A stretch of 64,000 bases of DNA, from contig NC_061482.1 in the NCBI RefSeq assembly GCF_022581195.2, positions 13,454,001 to 13,518,000 of the forward strand. Direction: 5' to 3'. This DNA comes from Helicoverpa zea (taxonomy: Eukaryota; Arthropoda; Insecta; Lepidoptera; Noctuidae). Below the pieces are notes generated by a model. The model was not told the origin of the DNA, did no database searches, and worked only from the letters and a program-made list of their open reading frames with translations. A program made the translations under genes and the position numbers. Positions 52,501 to 62,296 of the stretch are shown one piece after another (within the stretch, counting starts at the first letter, position 1; each line of letters begins with the position of its first letter).

Positions 52501-54373
52501 TAAAGTGCCGTGTGCAGTTGGGTGATTTTTGGTAAATACAGTAATCGGACTAACTACGACACGTGTTTCATTTTTCAAATAGATGCTCTGGTTGAGTTTT
52601 ACACCAATTACTGAGTGTCATATTGACATACTCGACATGAAATAAATTCATAAAGTTTTGCATAAAAGGCGATTTCACAACTTACTTTTATCCTCCTTCC
52701 TTATTTCTGGAATAAAGATAAAAAATTGACCTACATATAAAAAATCCATAACTAGGACAGTTCCACGTTTCCAGCGCCACATGCACTCCCTACCTATTTC
52801 GTACTATCTATTAGATCAAAACGTGTCCAATTATCGAGACATACATCATTCTACGTTATTTGTTTTGACGCACAAGTCACTGGGTTCCAAAGTCGGCTGC
52901 CTTTCCATTTCCGTTCTCTACTAATGAGTATTAACGATGGTTCTGCTTATCAATTAATAAGGGGTTCTTTCACTTGCATAAAAAATATGAAATTACCTAA
53001 AAAGTGACAGCCTTTACGTTACATTTGAAGAAATAAATTGTATTTGAGCTTGCTGCGTTAAAATGATTTTTTATGACACTCCTTGAGGAGTCATGTTGAG
53101 TTTCGGAAATTTAGATTAATTTCTTACTGCAGGTGGTTTCGTTCACGTGTTAGTTCAACTTGTTACTACATTTATCTTAATAGAATAGCCTTATGTATTA
53201 GTGTGGTCGTACCATTTTTATTCATGTGTGTGTGTTTTATGTAAGTGTGGCTTGGTATGGGTCAGGCCTAAAAATGACGTCACAGATTCGAGAAGGTTCT
53301 AACACTATCCATGCTTGATTTCCCAGGCCCCGGAACTTTGTTTCCTCTATTAGCAAAAGGTGGTACTGTCGTGGTCTGATGCTTGCAACCGCAGTCGCCT
53401 CCAATCCCTGCTTCCTCCCATTTAGACTAAAAACTTTCGGATGTGGGTTCGAGATGATGATCTATAAAATTGGAGTTTTGCCATTTGATTAAACACATTG
53501 TGATTTTTGTCTTGATATTTAAGTCTGCTTTAGTTTAAGCAGACTTGCAAAAATTTCTTTAATTTTGAAATTTATATAATGAATAAATTGGCTGGAAACG
53601 CTGCTGGCGAAAACTTTCATTATATAATAGTCGTTTCCCGGACCTGACCTTTCCATGTTCAATAGGGACTTAGAGACCTCGACTGACCATCGGCATTTGT
53701 TTCAGAAATACTTCACCGTGGCGATCTATCGTCTTCTATGGAGTCCTTGGCTTACGACTCCTCAGTGGCCTCTCCAGGGAGCGTCTCTAGCCACACGCAA
53801 CGCACCAAACGTATGCGCACCAGCTTCAAGCACCATCAGCTCAGAACCATGAAGTCTTACTTCGCTATCAATCAGAACCCTGACGCGAAAGATCTTAAGC
53901 AGCTGGCTCAGAAGACTGGACTTTCTAAACGAGTGTTACAAGTAAGTCTATCATTTCTTTAATCAGTATGTTTTATATACCTTGCCTTCTGCAGGGCGGA
54001 AACATTTGATAGATTCCCAAAAAAGGTACACTTTATTTTATTCCCATTTTATTTTCTTAGGGCATGGTTTTCATAGGTTTCATAGTTCATGAATATTGAA
54101 CTGCAGTTTTTAATGTCTTAGTGGGTACTTACAGATTATTTCTTTTCTTAGGTCTGGTTCCAAAACGCCCGAGCAAAATGGCGCCGTAACATGATGCGGC
54201 AGGAATCGAGCAATGGCCCAGGCCACTCCAACGGGTCCATCCTCCCAGGGTCGGGCCAACCTCCCAGTGTTGGGCCTAGTACCATGCTGCTGTCCGAATC
54301 CATGCAGCCAATGGACGATATGAGAGGTCACACGCCTCACCCACATCCAATGAGCTTTAACGAACTGTATTGA
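37421..54373 (+). CDS. ap: Apterous/Lhx2/9-type LIM-homeobox transcription factor (six coding exons)
   Basis: Joined exons 37421-37503, 38108-38242, 44370-44606, 45236-45387, 53706-53941 and 54152-54373 give 1,065 nt, 354 aa, with GT-AG introns and matching phases throughout. Domains: LIM1 about residues 18-72 (starting CAGCGGRIQDR), LIM2 about 80-135 (CARC, YHLTCFTC, YCRPHY), basic GRPRKRK linker at 175-181, homeodomain 236-295 with the invariant WFQNARAK (Q50, N51). LIM domains bind Chip/Ldb co-factors and the homeodomain binds TAAT-type DNA in the nucleus; in insects apterous specifies dorsal wing and neural fates. LIM sequences look closer to vertebrate Lhx2/9 than to fly Ap. Lepidoptera carry apterous A and B paralogues, and I cannot say which this is. 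Start chosen at the first ATG after an in-frame stop at 37,376; a further upstream coding exon (phase 2 junction) remains possible. Confidence 0.93.
37504..38107 (+). other. ap: Intron 1 of the LIM-homeobox gene
   Basis: 604 bp, GT...CTTCTTCACCAG. It harbours a SINE tail fragment (37,832-37,910) flanked by about 60-bp imperfect direct repeats. Confidence 0.85.
37832..37910 (+). mobile_element. SINE tail fragment with ~60-bp target duplication
   Basis: Carries ACTCAGCTGCATCAGGTTAG, GAAGCCGACCCCAACATAGT and TGGGAAAAGGATCGG, then GATGATGATG. The flanks 37,773-37,831 and 37,911-37,970 both start AAGAGTCAGAC and both end CAACCATTTACTCAAAA, with scattered changes between: an old, unusually long target-site duplication. 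Confidence 0.75.
38108..38242 (+). CDS. ap: LIM-homeobox exon 2 (rest of LIM1)
   Basis: Encodes residues 29-72, YYLLAVDRQWHGTCLRCCEC through GNIYCKEDYY, supplying the remaining LIM1 zinc ligands (H, C, C, C, C, D). Ends in split codon AG/A (Arg73); donor CAG/GTAAGC. Confidence 0.93.
39020..39171 (+). mobile_element. 3' end of a LINE with (TAATC)n tail
   Basis: Contains CCAAAGGTTGTCTGGAAGA, ATTTAGCAATAAGACCGCCG, TTGTGTCTTGGTGTACAATA and AATAAAG, then four TAATC units. This AAGACCGCC...GTACAATAAAG block is, from general knowledge, the 3' UTR of a common lepidopteran Jockey/CR1-type LINE. Coding sequence is absent through 5' truncation. Confidence 0.7.
40578..42613. mobile_element. Fold-back-like element: long TIRs around a tandem-repeat core
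   Basis: Begins GTCCCCAGGCCGGCGAACAA and ends with the reverse complement; flanked by TA on both sides (40,576-40,577; 42,614-42,615). Inverted arms are about 440-460 bp (40,578 to about 41,035; about 42,175 to 42,613). Each arm holds two tandem ~140-bp subunits with CGATATGACGTCACT, CTCTTCGTACATACACGTTT and AATAAAGTTAACTAGA. Between the arms lies an array of diverged ~150-bp direct repeats. No transposase is visible. TA flanks would suit a Tc1/mariner-mobilised element; subrepeated arms recall fold-back elements. It lies within intron 2 of the LIM-homeobox gene. Confidence 0.85.
41220..42175 (+). repeat. Tandem array of diverged ~150-bp units
   Basis: Equivalent landmarks (CTTTTTAAG..CAAC or its variants) fall at 41,361, 41,515, 41,669, 41,811, 41,961 and 42,110, spacings of 142-154 bp. 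Each unit carries ATACCACTTATC.ATT, TTAGTATTTTAGAAG and a TATTATCGATAGGT-like string (intact TATCGATA in some units). About six units plus a partial one; AT-rich and non-coding. Confidence 0.8.
44370..44606 (+). CDS. ap: LIM-homeobox exon 3 (LIM2)
   Basis: Encodes residues 74-151. It contains all of LIM2 (LFCVKRCARCGNG, ELVMRARDLVYHLTCFTCVA, GDVFGMRDGLVYCRPHY) with eight zinc ligands in order, then an acidic tail (DDYCDEDMTSVY). Ends in split codon AG/G (Arg152). Confidence 0.94.
44607..45235 (+). other. ap: Intron 3 of the LIM-homeobox gene
   Basis: 629 bp, GTGGGT...TTTTTTGTCCAG. AT-rich, nothing else recognised. Confidence 0.88.
45236..45387 (+). CDS. ap: LIM-homeobox exon 4 (linker with basic patch)
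   Basis: Encodes residues 153-202. A polar linker contains QKGRPRKRK, a conserved nuclear-localisation/AT-hook-like motif found between the LIM domains and homeodomain in apterous/Lhx2/9 proteins. Ends in phase 1 (G/AA, Glu203); donor CTAG/GTGAGT. Confidence 0.92.
46781..47617. promoter_or_regulatory. Intronic cluster of TATCGATA sites with an E2F-like site
   Basis: TTTTCCCGCCAAAA (46,781-46,794) fits an E2F site. Perfect TATCGATA palindromes lie at 46,887, 47,048, 47,082, 47,452 and 47,610, with extra ATCGAT at 46,313 and 46,904. The first segment (46,780-46,880) is GC-rich and promoter-like. In Drosophila TATCGATA is the DREF site and CGATA clusters bind BEAF-32, so an internal promoter, enhancer or boundary is plausible. 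Function is inferred only from motif density. Confidence 0.45.
48490..48661 (+). mobile_element. Non-autonomous Helitron
   Basis: Starts TCTATTTATATATAAAAGAA, then AAGTCGTGTTAGTTACTCCA, GGACATAGGATATTTTGTCA, and ends with hairpin CGCGGGTGAAACCGCG and CTAG, inserted between A and T. A minus-strand relative lies at 56,159-56,300. Confidence 0.85.
53327..53359 (+). CDS. ap: Candidate alternative microexon of the LIM-homeobox gene
   Basis: Bounded by a good acceptor (ATGCTTGATTTCCCAG) and a weaker donor (AAAAG/GTGGTA). It is 33 nt, a multiple of three, and open in the required phase 1, adding GPGTLFPLLAK between exons 4 and 5. The surrounding 53,260-53,450 block is GC-richer than the rest of the intron. 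It may be a chance match; the gene is complete without it. Confidence 0.3.
53706..53941 (+). CDS. ap: LIM-homeobox exon 5 (most of homeodomain)
   Basis: Encodes residues 204-281: a serine-rich lead (SSSMESLAYDSSVASPGSVS) and homeodomain positions 1-46 (TKRMRTSFKHHQLRTMKSYF, then the AINQNPDAKDLKQL helix 2 region). It ends exactly between homeodomain positions 46 and 47, in helix 3, a widespread homeobox intron site. Phase 0 donor CAA/GTAAGT. Confidence 0.95.
53942..54151 (+). other. ap: Intron 5 of the LIM-homeobox gene
   Basis: 210 bp, GTAAGT...TCTTTTCTTAG. It interrupts the homeodomain. Confidence 0.93.
54152..54373 (+). CDS. ap: LIM-homeobox exon 6 (helix 3 and C-terminus)
   Basis: Encodes VWFQNARAKWRRNMMRQ, completing recognition helix 3, then a Gly/Pro/Ser/Met-rich tail that ends HPHPMSFNELY and stop (54,371-54,373). 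The short hydrophobic closing motif resembles the terminal motif of vertebrate Lhx2/9. Confidence 0.95.
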   Translation, partial: VWFQNARAKWRRNMMRQESSNGPGHSNGSILPGSGQPPSVGPSTMLLSESMQPMDDMRGHTPHPHPMSFNELY

Positions 54374-54800
54374 CATTTGCAAAAAGATTTTGTTCACGCG
54401 GATGCTTGAAGGAAATATTCTGGGTTAGTTATGTTGTAGGTACATTGTACAGAAGTTTGATAAGATGGGATTGGATGCAATATTTGAAGATTGAAGCTCT
54501 CAGGGTTAGATTTTGGTAAGGAAGAAATTTTTTATATCATGTATGTTATGATGATTTTTCCTATGAAGATTTTTTCAGTCGACGTACCGAGGACTGTATT
54601 TTTTTTATATATATTTTGTAAAGTTTGTGGAGTTCATTTGACCCAATTTATTACGTGTATAATTTAAAGTCTACTGATTAATTAGACATACATTTAAGAT
54701 AAAATAATTTGTGTCTATCCTATAGAAGTCGGTTAAATCACTAAATAAGTTAGCAGTAGGTACCTTTAAAGATAGTTCCTAATAAATATTTTGTATTACC
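54374..54800 (+). other. ap: Probable 3' UTR of the LIM-homeobox gene
   Basis: AT-rich sequence after the stop. The first good poly(A) signal, AATAAA, is at 54,781-54,786, about 410 nt downstream. Longer 3' UTRs cannot be excluded. Confidence 0.5.
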
Positions 54801-57126
54801 TTTTCTATTAAAATGTTTAGGAGCCATGATATACCTACAGCGTACTCGCGATATAGTTAACAGTTTGTAAGAAATACCTTTAGATAATTTTAATACCATA
54901 TTATCAAGTGAATTTTGTTTTTTTGTTGATATATCTTATCTACATGTGAACATGCTTGCAGACTTGACTATTCACAGTTACTTAGGTCAAAAACAACCTT
55001 CAGTCACCTATACACTATCTTCAAAATTTTTATTCAATATATTTGCCTGCAAAAGGTTTTCAAACCCACGAATATTACCAGCTCAAACCCACCCATGGTT
55101 CATTATAATAAACTATTGTAGAGATTTTCCAGTCTTCTCATATGACACCCACAGCGTCAATTTACATCTAAATATCTCATAAAGAAATAGGGAGGGGTCA
55201 CGGAGGGCACTGCAAACAATTGACTACTACCAGCGCGAATTATGTGATAAAAAACCGAGCGACAGATTTTTTCGCTCGGTATATATGCGGTCGGGTTTTC
55301 TACGCACGATAAAATTTCGTTAGTGTGAAAGTGCTGTAATTGTAGCTTTCGCTATGAATTATAAGTACGGGTTTGTACAAAATTTCCATTTTTTTGTGGG
55401 ACTTATAACAAGCTTCTTTTGGTTTTTTAAACTTATATGTATTTTATGTTCTTACCCCGACTTTACATTTGTAAGTCGCTTCCGTAAAAATTACGCAAGT
55501 TCCGTAAGAAGTTGTAAGAAGTTCTAAGAAATTACCATAAGCGGCTTACGAATGGAGTTTACATTTATAAGAGTAAGTTAATACCTAACATAAGTTACTT
55601 ACAAGTGTAAAATCGTTAAAGTTATTAACCATAGGTAGCCAAGTAAAGAAGTGATACTAGTCAAAACTAGTATAGAAATTGTAGTTCTAGGAGCTAATTA
55701 CAGGATTGAAATATAATTAATTAGTTTAAATACATATTAGCCATTAGAATGTATGCCCAGTTTACTTTAACTGTATCTAAGTATGTAGTAAGTTTGGTTA
55801 TATTTTCAATGTTAGTGTGTAATAATTGAATATCATAATATTATAGTCACGAAGTTTTTACAATGCCATATTTTTACGGGCATAAAAATTATATGTTGTT
55901 TTTTTTTACATATAATTGCCTTCGAATTAAGTTTAAGTGAAACACTTGTTTTTTACCCTATTACAGAAATTCTTTACTGAATTTATTTCTGATGCAATGG
56001 TATAAACATGTGTTTTGTCACGCTCTGAATGGAGAAGGTGTGAGGGTACTCTCAAAACTGTTGCCATGCACTCAGCCCACAATAAAAATGCACGAATCTC
56101 GAATAAAAATCATAACACAAACATTTCCCCCCCATTAACCATTTCCATCCTTTTCCCCCGCGTCCCGAGATAACTGCTTCCCTTAGCCAGATTGTGACAA
56201 AAACTATTTTATGTCCTTCTTCCGAGTCTTCAACGGTTCAGCCATTCTTGAGTTACATATATGTAGTGTAACTAACACGACTTTCTTTTATGTAACGATA
56301 TCCCTAAATATATAAAACAAACACCTTCTGTATTTCTTTTATTGTAGCACAATACAGACACCTAATTTTACGATACCAAGTACACAATTAAAACCACGTA
56401 GCAACAGTCAGAAAGAGCAATTTAAAAAAAACAATACAACTGTATACAAGAACTTCATGATCCCTTGATTACATGAACTGGCAATAAAAAGTATAAAGTC
56501 TAATTAAAACACTCGTAACCCTTGAATTGAAGCTTCCATAACATACTCGTATTTTTCCAACTATCCAACGTTATATGTTTTAGAACTAAAAGTTGTAAAT
56601 TATGATAATCATGTAAACTATTACTTAGATTTAATCTACGTTAGTGTACATTTATATTCCTGATATGTATTATTATTTAGAACTGTGTAAATAGTGAGTT
56701 TATTGGTACCTATGTAGATTTGTATAATAAGTTAGACGCCAGGCTGTAAGCTGGTACTTATCCTAATGCCAAATTGTAATCAATTAACTAGGATCCTTAG
56801 ACCTAAGTACACCGACAACTTAAACGTCAGTTTTCTTAAAACAAGTTTTTACTATGAATTTACGGTATAATTTCAAAGTAAACAGTTTTTATGTTGCTGG
56901 TGAACTTGGGCCCTAAATGCACTGTATACGATTTATCCACTATCCCAATTTCAACTGTCAATTTTATGTGTCTGTTATTCGACTCGATCATATGTTCGAA
57001 TATACAAATGACCCGTTCGGCAAATATCGATATTATTTTTAAATCGAAATTGACTTTTCGCCATTCAATTTAAAACTTGTTTGACTCATCAAATACGTCG
57101 AATAAATCATGACAAACATTTATGGC
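54801..57126. other. Intergenic stretch
   Basis: No gene recognised. A 9-bp hairpin ACCGAGCGA/TCGCTCGGT sits near 55,253-55,279. Repeated GTAAG/CTTAC strings occur at 55,470-55,610. Confidence 0.4.
56159..56300 (-). mobile_element. Helitron relic
   Basis: The minus strand reads AAAAGAAAGTCGTGTTAGTT, ACTCAAGAATGGCTGAACCG, GAAGAAGGACATAAAATAG and CTCGGGACGCGGG, matching the Helitron at 48,490-48,661. The CTAG end is lost. Confidence 0.75.
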
Positions 57127-57264
57127 CTTACTACAAAAACTTTAACCACTGCTTTACACTTGTCTAAAAAAAATGTGGCTCCAAAATGAACCATATGTCA
57201 ACGTCATAATTTGACATTTTTTTAGACAAGGCATAAACTGACGTTTAAAAGTTTTTGTGGTAAG
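57127..57264. mobile_element. Small MITE with ~50-bp imperfect terminal inverted repeats
   Basis: Left end CTTACTACAAAAACTTTAAC and right end (inverted) CTTACCACAAAAACTTTTAA; inner match CTTGTCTAAAAAAA.TGT on both arms. 138 bp in total, no target duplication recognised and no coding capacity. Confidence 0.7.
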
Positions 57265-59269
57265 ACGGTTGCAATCAATTTTGTAACTGATTGAGTGTAA
57301 ACTGATTTTTTTTTATATGTATACAGTTTCAAGCTTATAAATTCTATTAAGTTGCGTTTCAGTAGTTTTAAGTTATAAGTTCTAGATTTAGTACGTAGTT
57401 TTAGTGTTAGATAAACATATTTATACACGAAAATGATTTAATATATTGACATCACTTATATGCGTATTTTTATTATATTTCCTTTAAACAAAATTCACAC
57501 CTTGACCATCAGATATTTTATGCATACCTAAAGGCGCAGCAAGAAAATTTAATGAGTGAAGAGGATAAAAAGGTTACACCAAAATTCATACATTTCAAAA
57601 TAGATTCTAAAAAAAGTGGCAACAATACAATAAATACTAAACCAACACCTCTTATGTTTGCCTACAACCAATTAGTATATCAAAATCTTTGTTCGCCCTT
57701 TTTTCGAACGTCTGATACCCACATGACATGGTCTCAGAAATCAGACATCATTAAAACGAATATACCTTGTTATAAATCTATAGCGAACTAGAAAATATTT
57801 TAACAAGTTCTAGACAGGGCGTTTAAAGAAGCTAATGATGTTTACAAATCAAATGGCCTGCCAGTCAAAGATTTTTGGCGATTTTGGTATTTGCAAATAT
57901 AATGTTATAGTTCTCACTGTGTATGGAATATGGTAGGATTTTTAAAAGATAAGAATGGTTTAATTTTAGATAAAAATATAGTCATCCTTAGACATTACAC
58001 ACCTACTTGAAGTTTTCATAAAAGCCAACGTAAAAAAAGTTTTCAACGTTATTTTCAACGTGTAGGTAATTTGTCAATCGTTGTAGGTACGTAGGTTTAT
58101 CGTAGTATGTGAGAGACTGGTTCTGTCTGTTCTCTCTGGTTCTTGACCATAGAAATATTCGGCAGCATTAGGCGACCCTGACTCCTTGACTTTTTTAGAT
58201 GGAAAATAATGTAGGGTATAATAACAGGACGGTAATAATTTAGAATTTTCCAAAACAAGGTATGCATTTTGTATATTTTAAAGCTACTTTCATGTCTACT
58301 ATAGGTACCTATGTTATATAATCCAAAAACTTGAAATCTATAATCCCTTCCCGACCAAAGCTAGAATAATCGCTATTTGATAGCAATTACTCTCGAATTG
58401 TAGAATTAACAGTAATAGTCGGGAGAGACTGACCACTATGCTGTTCTTGGAAAATTAGATGTACCTATGCCAAATACTCGTGTTACTGCAAAATAAGGCT
58501 AACAAATGAATACATGATGGAGCATTTACCATGAAATGGACATACTATGAACTAATTGCAGCTTCAAGCACACAGCTACAAAATTACATAGGGTTTAATC
58601 TTTCAGTAGGTCTGGTTTATACAGATTTAGTGGAAGTATGGATTTCGGATGTTTGTACGTTCGCGCTAAGCTCGCACGTATCAAATGATCCTATCAAATT
58701 CAGAATCTTATGATGAAAAATTGTTAGCACATGTCGGGTAAAACTCTGGGAACATAAAGTCTTGGAGGTGATCTGATGATGGAGATGACAGAGAGTCGAA
58801 CTTCTCAAGGGTTGTGAAGTATTGACGAGAATTTTACACTAATATGAATTAAGTATGACGATAATACGATGAGTAAGTTCCTAATTGTGGGGCTTCAAAC
58901 GAAGTATTTTTTTTTTTAAATAAAATAAAGCCTGGGGAAATAAATACTTACAGTAATATTTTAAATAACATATTAACGTAAGGTTTATTGTTTCTATAGA
59001 CATTGCTTAGAAGTTGGTTTATCTTTTGTGAAAAGTTGTTATTATGTATAGCTGGTAGACATAATAAAAACTTCGGCACAATTTCATTTTTTCAAAACAA
59101 ATAAAACCTCTACCAACCAAAGCAATAGACAAACCAAATACTCACACAAAAAAAAATAACAGCAACAAAAACTCTACAATAGACTAGCAGAACGCATCGA
59201 CTGTCATTGCACGCGTCATTTTAATTGCATCGTTACAAAACGTTACAAATCATTGCAAAACTAAACACA
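57265..59269. other. Intergenic stretch upstream of the ferlin-like gene
   Basis: AT-rich, no recognised gene. The promoter of the ferlin-like gene should lie in its last few hundred bases, but no clear core element is seen. Confidence 0.4.
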
Positions 59270-59380
59270 ATGCGCACCAAGTCGCCAGAGAAGAGAACTC
59301 GACAAAAAAACCAAGCGAGGCAGCAAACTTACAGGGTCGAGACCGAGAGGAACCCGGAAACCACTCCGCAGTATTTTCAG
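59270..59380 (+). CDS. Ferlin-like exon 1
   Basis: 37 codons, lysine/arginine/glutamine-rich, ending ETTPQYFQ at donor CAG/GTACTG. The frame upstream closes with TAA at 59,222-59,224, so this ATG is the likely start unless an upstream exon splices in. Confidence 0.6.
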
Positions 59381-60336
59381 GTACTGGTCGCGTTATAAAT
59401 TATTTATCAAGAGGTAGGGACACCATGAGGATGGAGAAAATTGCAATACTTGCTGCAGAAGTTCCACCTTTGAAGGATTTTTGATGCCTTCGACTTTGTT
59501 GCTTGACACAGGTTGCCTGTCAGTAGGTTCTCACTTTGACAAGAAGGACGCTACATAACAACAATATCTAGCTTACCATAGTATGAATTTACAAAGACAT
59601 TAGTCCATAAGCCTTTAGAAAGTTGGGTCGGATGATATTTGAGGTTTCTCAACAAATTAAAGATTTTCTCCCCAGAAAGAAAAGTTAAGCTGTCCCACGT
59701 TTTGTAGAAACCTGGCCATATCATGTGTAGTCCTTTATTGGTCGTTGTTACGTTTTTGTCGAAGACAATGCAGGCTTTTCACATGTCGGCCGAGAGCTCG
59801 CCGACAATTGTAACTTTAGCCGCTTTACCGCTCAGGCTTTTTATGAAGCGGTGACTTTTCCGCTTATGGGCGCAGCTGTCAATTTTAAAAGGGGATTTTT
59901 TAGGAAAAAGTGGCTTGATATTATTGTGCTTATTGGAAGATTTATTTAGTTTTTATTTTTATTGCCAAGTTTATTAAAATTGTTGTGTTTTACCTTCAAT
60001 TTTGAATGTGTTGATACATAAATGATATTTTACTTAATATTCTTTTTACACTTATCCAAATGCGAACTACACAGCACTATTCAATGATTCAATAAAATGT
60101 TGAATGTCGACTTAATAAATTCGGCTGTCTACATGACCACTATTTTGTTACCAGTCCATAATTACGTAGTGACGAAAATGTATGGTATTCATCAGATATC
60201 CGTCAATGTCTTGGAGGCTCGCAAGCTGATGTGGATAAATCCAAACTCCGCCAACTCCTATGTCATCGTGGTCCTGGGAAAGAAGAAACACAGGACTACC
60301 ATACGAAGGAACATGGAGGAACCATATTATAGAGAG
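59270..60336 (+). CDS. Ferlin-like C2-domain protein, first two coding exons (partial)
   Basis: Exons 59,270-59,380 and 60,196-60,336 join in phase 0 to encode 84 residues: a basic head (MRTKSPEKRTRQKNQARQQ), then PQYFQ/ISVNVLEARKLMW and a C2 core with YVIVVLGKKKHRTTI and PYYRE. The (Y/F)Q-(I/V)-x-V-x-V-(L/I)-E-(A/G)-R-x-L start and the K-x-RT-x-I strand resemble the C2B domain of dysferlin/otoferlin/misfire proteins, large Ca2+-linked membrane-fusion proteins anchored by a C-terminal transmembrane helix. An in-frame stop lies upstream (59,222) and CACAATG is a reasonable start context. Later exons were not found before the window end. Confidence 0.65.
60196..60336 (+). CDS. Ferlin-like exon 2 (C2 domain core)
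   Basis: 47 codons starting ISVNVLEARK after acceptor GGTATTCATCAG and ending EEPYYRE at donor GAG/GTAATT. Open reading continues a little way on each side of the splice sites, but the C2 homology starts and stops exactly at them. Confidence 0.7.
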
Positions 60337-62296
60337 GTAATTATATATTCAGAATTATAGTCGAGTACGTTTTTCAGGCAATTACAAAAGATAAGAGAAA
60401 AAAATGCACGTGTCTATAACTAAAGTTGTCATTAATTTGTCATAGGTAAGTATATCATAGTATGTGGGTTAAAGAAAACTTCCCATCAGTAATAATAAAA
60501 CCATAAACCTTCTCGCCCGCGTCAGACTTTTTGTAGAACCTAATAGGGCCGGTATTTTGTGGGAATATCTGACTAGGATTTCTGACCGACTCTTTGTACG
60601 GTTTCTCCTACAGAAAAAATGCCATCGATTATTGAACGTAGCTAGCCTTCTTGGTCATCAGATTAAAAAAAAAATACAAATTAATATTTTTTTACGCAAC
60701 AGGGTGTCCAAAAATAACGTTCTTCCATTCACTATAACATAATGACATCATTACATTGTCACCGTCAAAATAACGATACTTAGGTACCTGTATAATAAAA
60801 TCATCATCATCATCATCATCTCAGCCATAGGACGTCCACTGCTGAACATAGGCCTCCCCCTTTGTATAATAAAATGTGTGTAGAAAATTAGGTTATCAGC
60901 CATTAGGATTGTTTGCTCTGCGGGGTAAGTAGAGGTAATGAGGCGGAGTAAGTCACGGTGGTTGATCACCACTGATAAGTGCACCAACGTCAGCGGTGTT
61001 ACTTCCGAAATTGTTACGTGAATAGATTAAATAAAATAAGTTATTTGTTTTGGTTACAACTTTAGCCTCATAATGGCATCATTTACTTGCCTGAAAACAT
61101 TTTCTAAGTTGCTGTGAAGTTTATTTAAAATGCTTCGAGTGCATGGTAGGTATAACGGGGTCTTTTAGCCGGGTAATATTTTTTTGAGTTAGGTTAGTTA
61201 AAAAACATATATTATTTTAATATTTTTGAAATAATTTATTTCATAAGACTACAATTGAGACATTTATTTATATATAAAATTAAAATGTGAATAAAAATAC
61301 AAAGTTCAAATAGCATCTCTTGCGCCATCTATGCGTTAAATGAAGTACTAAGATCTCGTCCAGTATGGTGTTTGTCCGATCACACCATGAGTTGATACTC
61401 TATCTCGCATTAAGAATACGAGATGTGGCAATTTGATCATAGATGGCGTTTACCACAAAACTGTAAGCTGGGAAACCAGTAGTTTTAGGCAGTGGTCCCA
61501 CCGCCGGCGAGAAAACTACTAATTATCGTCGATTTTCTCTCGCAAGAAACGCCTTATAATTAATGTACACTGAATGACGTAAAGCAAAGAGATGCTTGTA
61601 TCAATAGCTGCCCTCTGACTGTTCACAATGCCGGCGACGACTCGCTTTACTAGTTTTATAGAACTTTAAAACATAAACTTGCTCAGCGATCGCGAGGATC
61701 GCATTCATCATTTTTTCAACGTTTTTTCGATCATAATTTTAGTTTACAGAAAGTTTACTTTTACTGTTTCATGTTCATAAGAGAAGTTGAATAGAGACTC
61801 GTGATTGGACCGTTTTTCATCGCTAAGTTATTTGAGTCGTTAAATATCAAAAGTGCTTAAGTCCACTAAAACGTTTTTTTTTAGTCTTTGGCTAGTTTGA
61901 TACTCTATGCAAAACTAAACATCTTGGTACAGTTCAAATACTCTAAAGTCCAAGAAATCTTATGAAAATAAGACTCTAAAACCATACCCTTATTTCAAAA
62001 TAACCTATGTCCTGACTACTGTGTAGATCAAATCCGCTTTAGTCCAATAGGCATGATGACAAATTTTTAAATTCCTTTGTATGATGTAGGTATACGTCTA
62101 TTTTATACGAAAAATTATTAATTTTAAGAAAATGCGAAGTTTTTTTATCAAATAATTGCATTTTTCTCTGTCCACTTTGAATCCGGCGCGAAAACGCTTG
62201 TCAGTGTCATGTCGTCACTTGTGACGTCACGACTGAAATTACAAGACGCAAGTAAACAACGCTCGTGCAATAATTAAGTTTTTTGTGTTATTAAAT
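60337..62296. other. Likely ferlin-like intron; no exon recognised
   Basis: Holds an RTE tail fragment (60,802-60,862) and a segment at 61,320-61,450 with inverted GCGCCATCTATG/CATAGATGGCG strings, probably a small MITE. No further C2 exon was identified. Confidence 0.4.
60802..60862 (-). mobile_element. 5'-truncated RTE-type LINE tail with (GAT)n
   Basis: The minus strand encodes KGEAYVQQWTSYG and stop, followed by (GAT)n, as in the copy at 404-511. It is flanked by a perfect 13-bp duplication TGTATAATAAAAT (60,789-60,801 and 60,863-60,875). Confidence 0.85.

Larger units (their letters stand above)
45388..53705 (+). other. ap: Intron 4 of the LIM-homeobox gene
   Basis: 8.3 kb, the largest intron. 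Notable contents: a GC-richer patch just after exon 4 (45,590-45,850), a TATCGATA/E2F-like cluster (46,781-47,617), a Helitron (48,490-48,661), several AT-rich open frames between 50,199 and 51,120 with no recognisable domain, and a candidate microexon at 53,327-53,359. Confidence 0.88.

Noticed and set aside
57552..57791. 79-codon open frame starting MSEEDKKVTPKFIHFKIDSK
   Set aside because: Plausible-looking start, but no domain, no continuation across a splice site and AT-rich codon use; not enough to support a gene.
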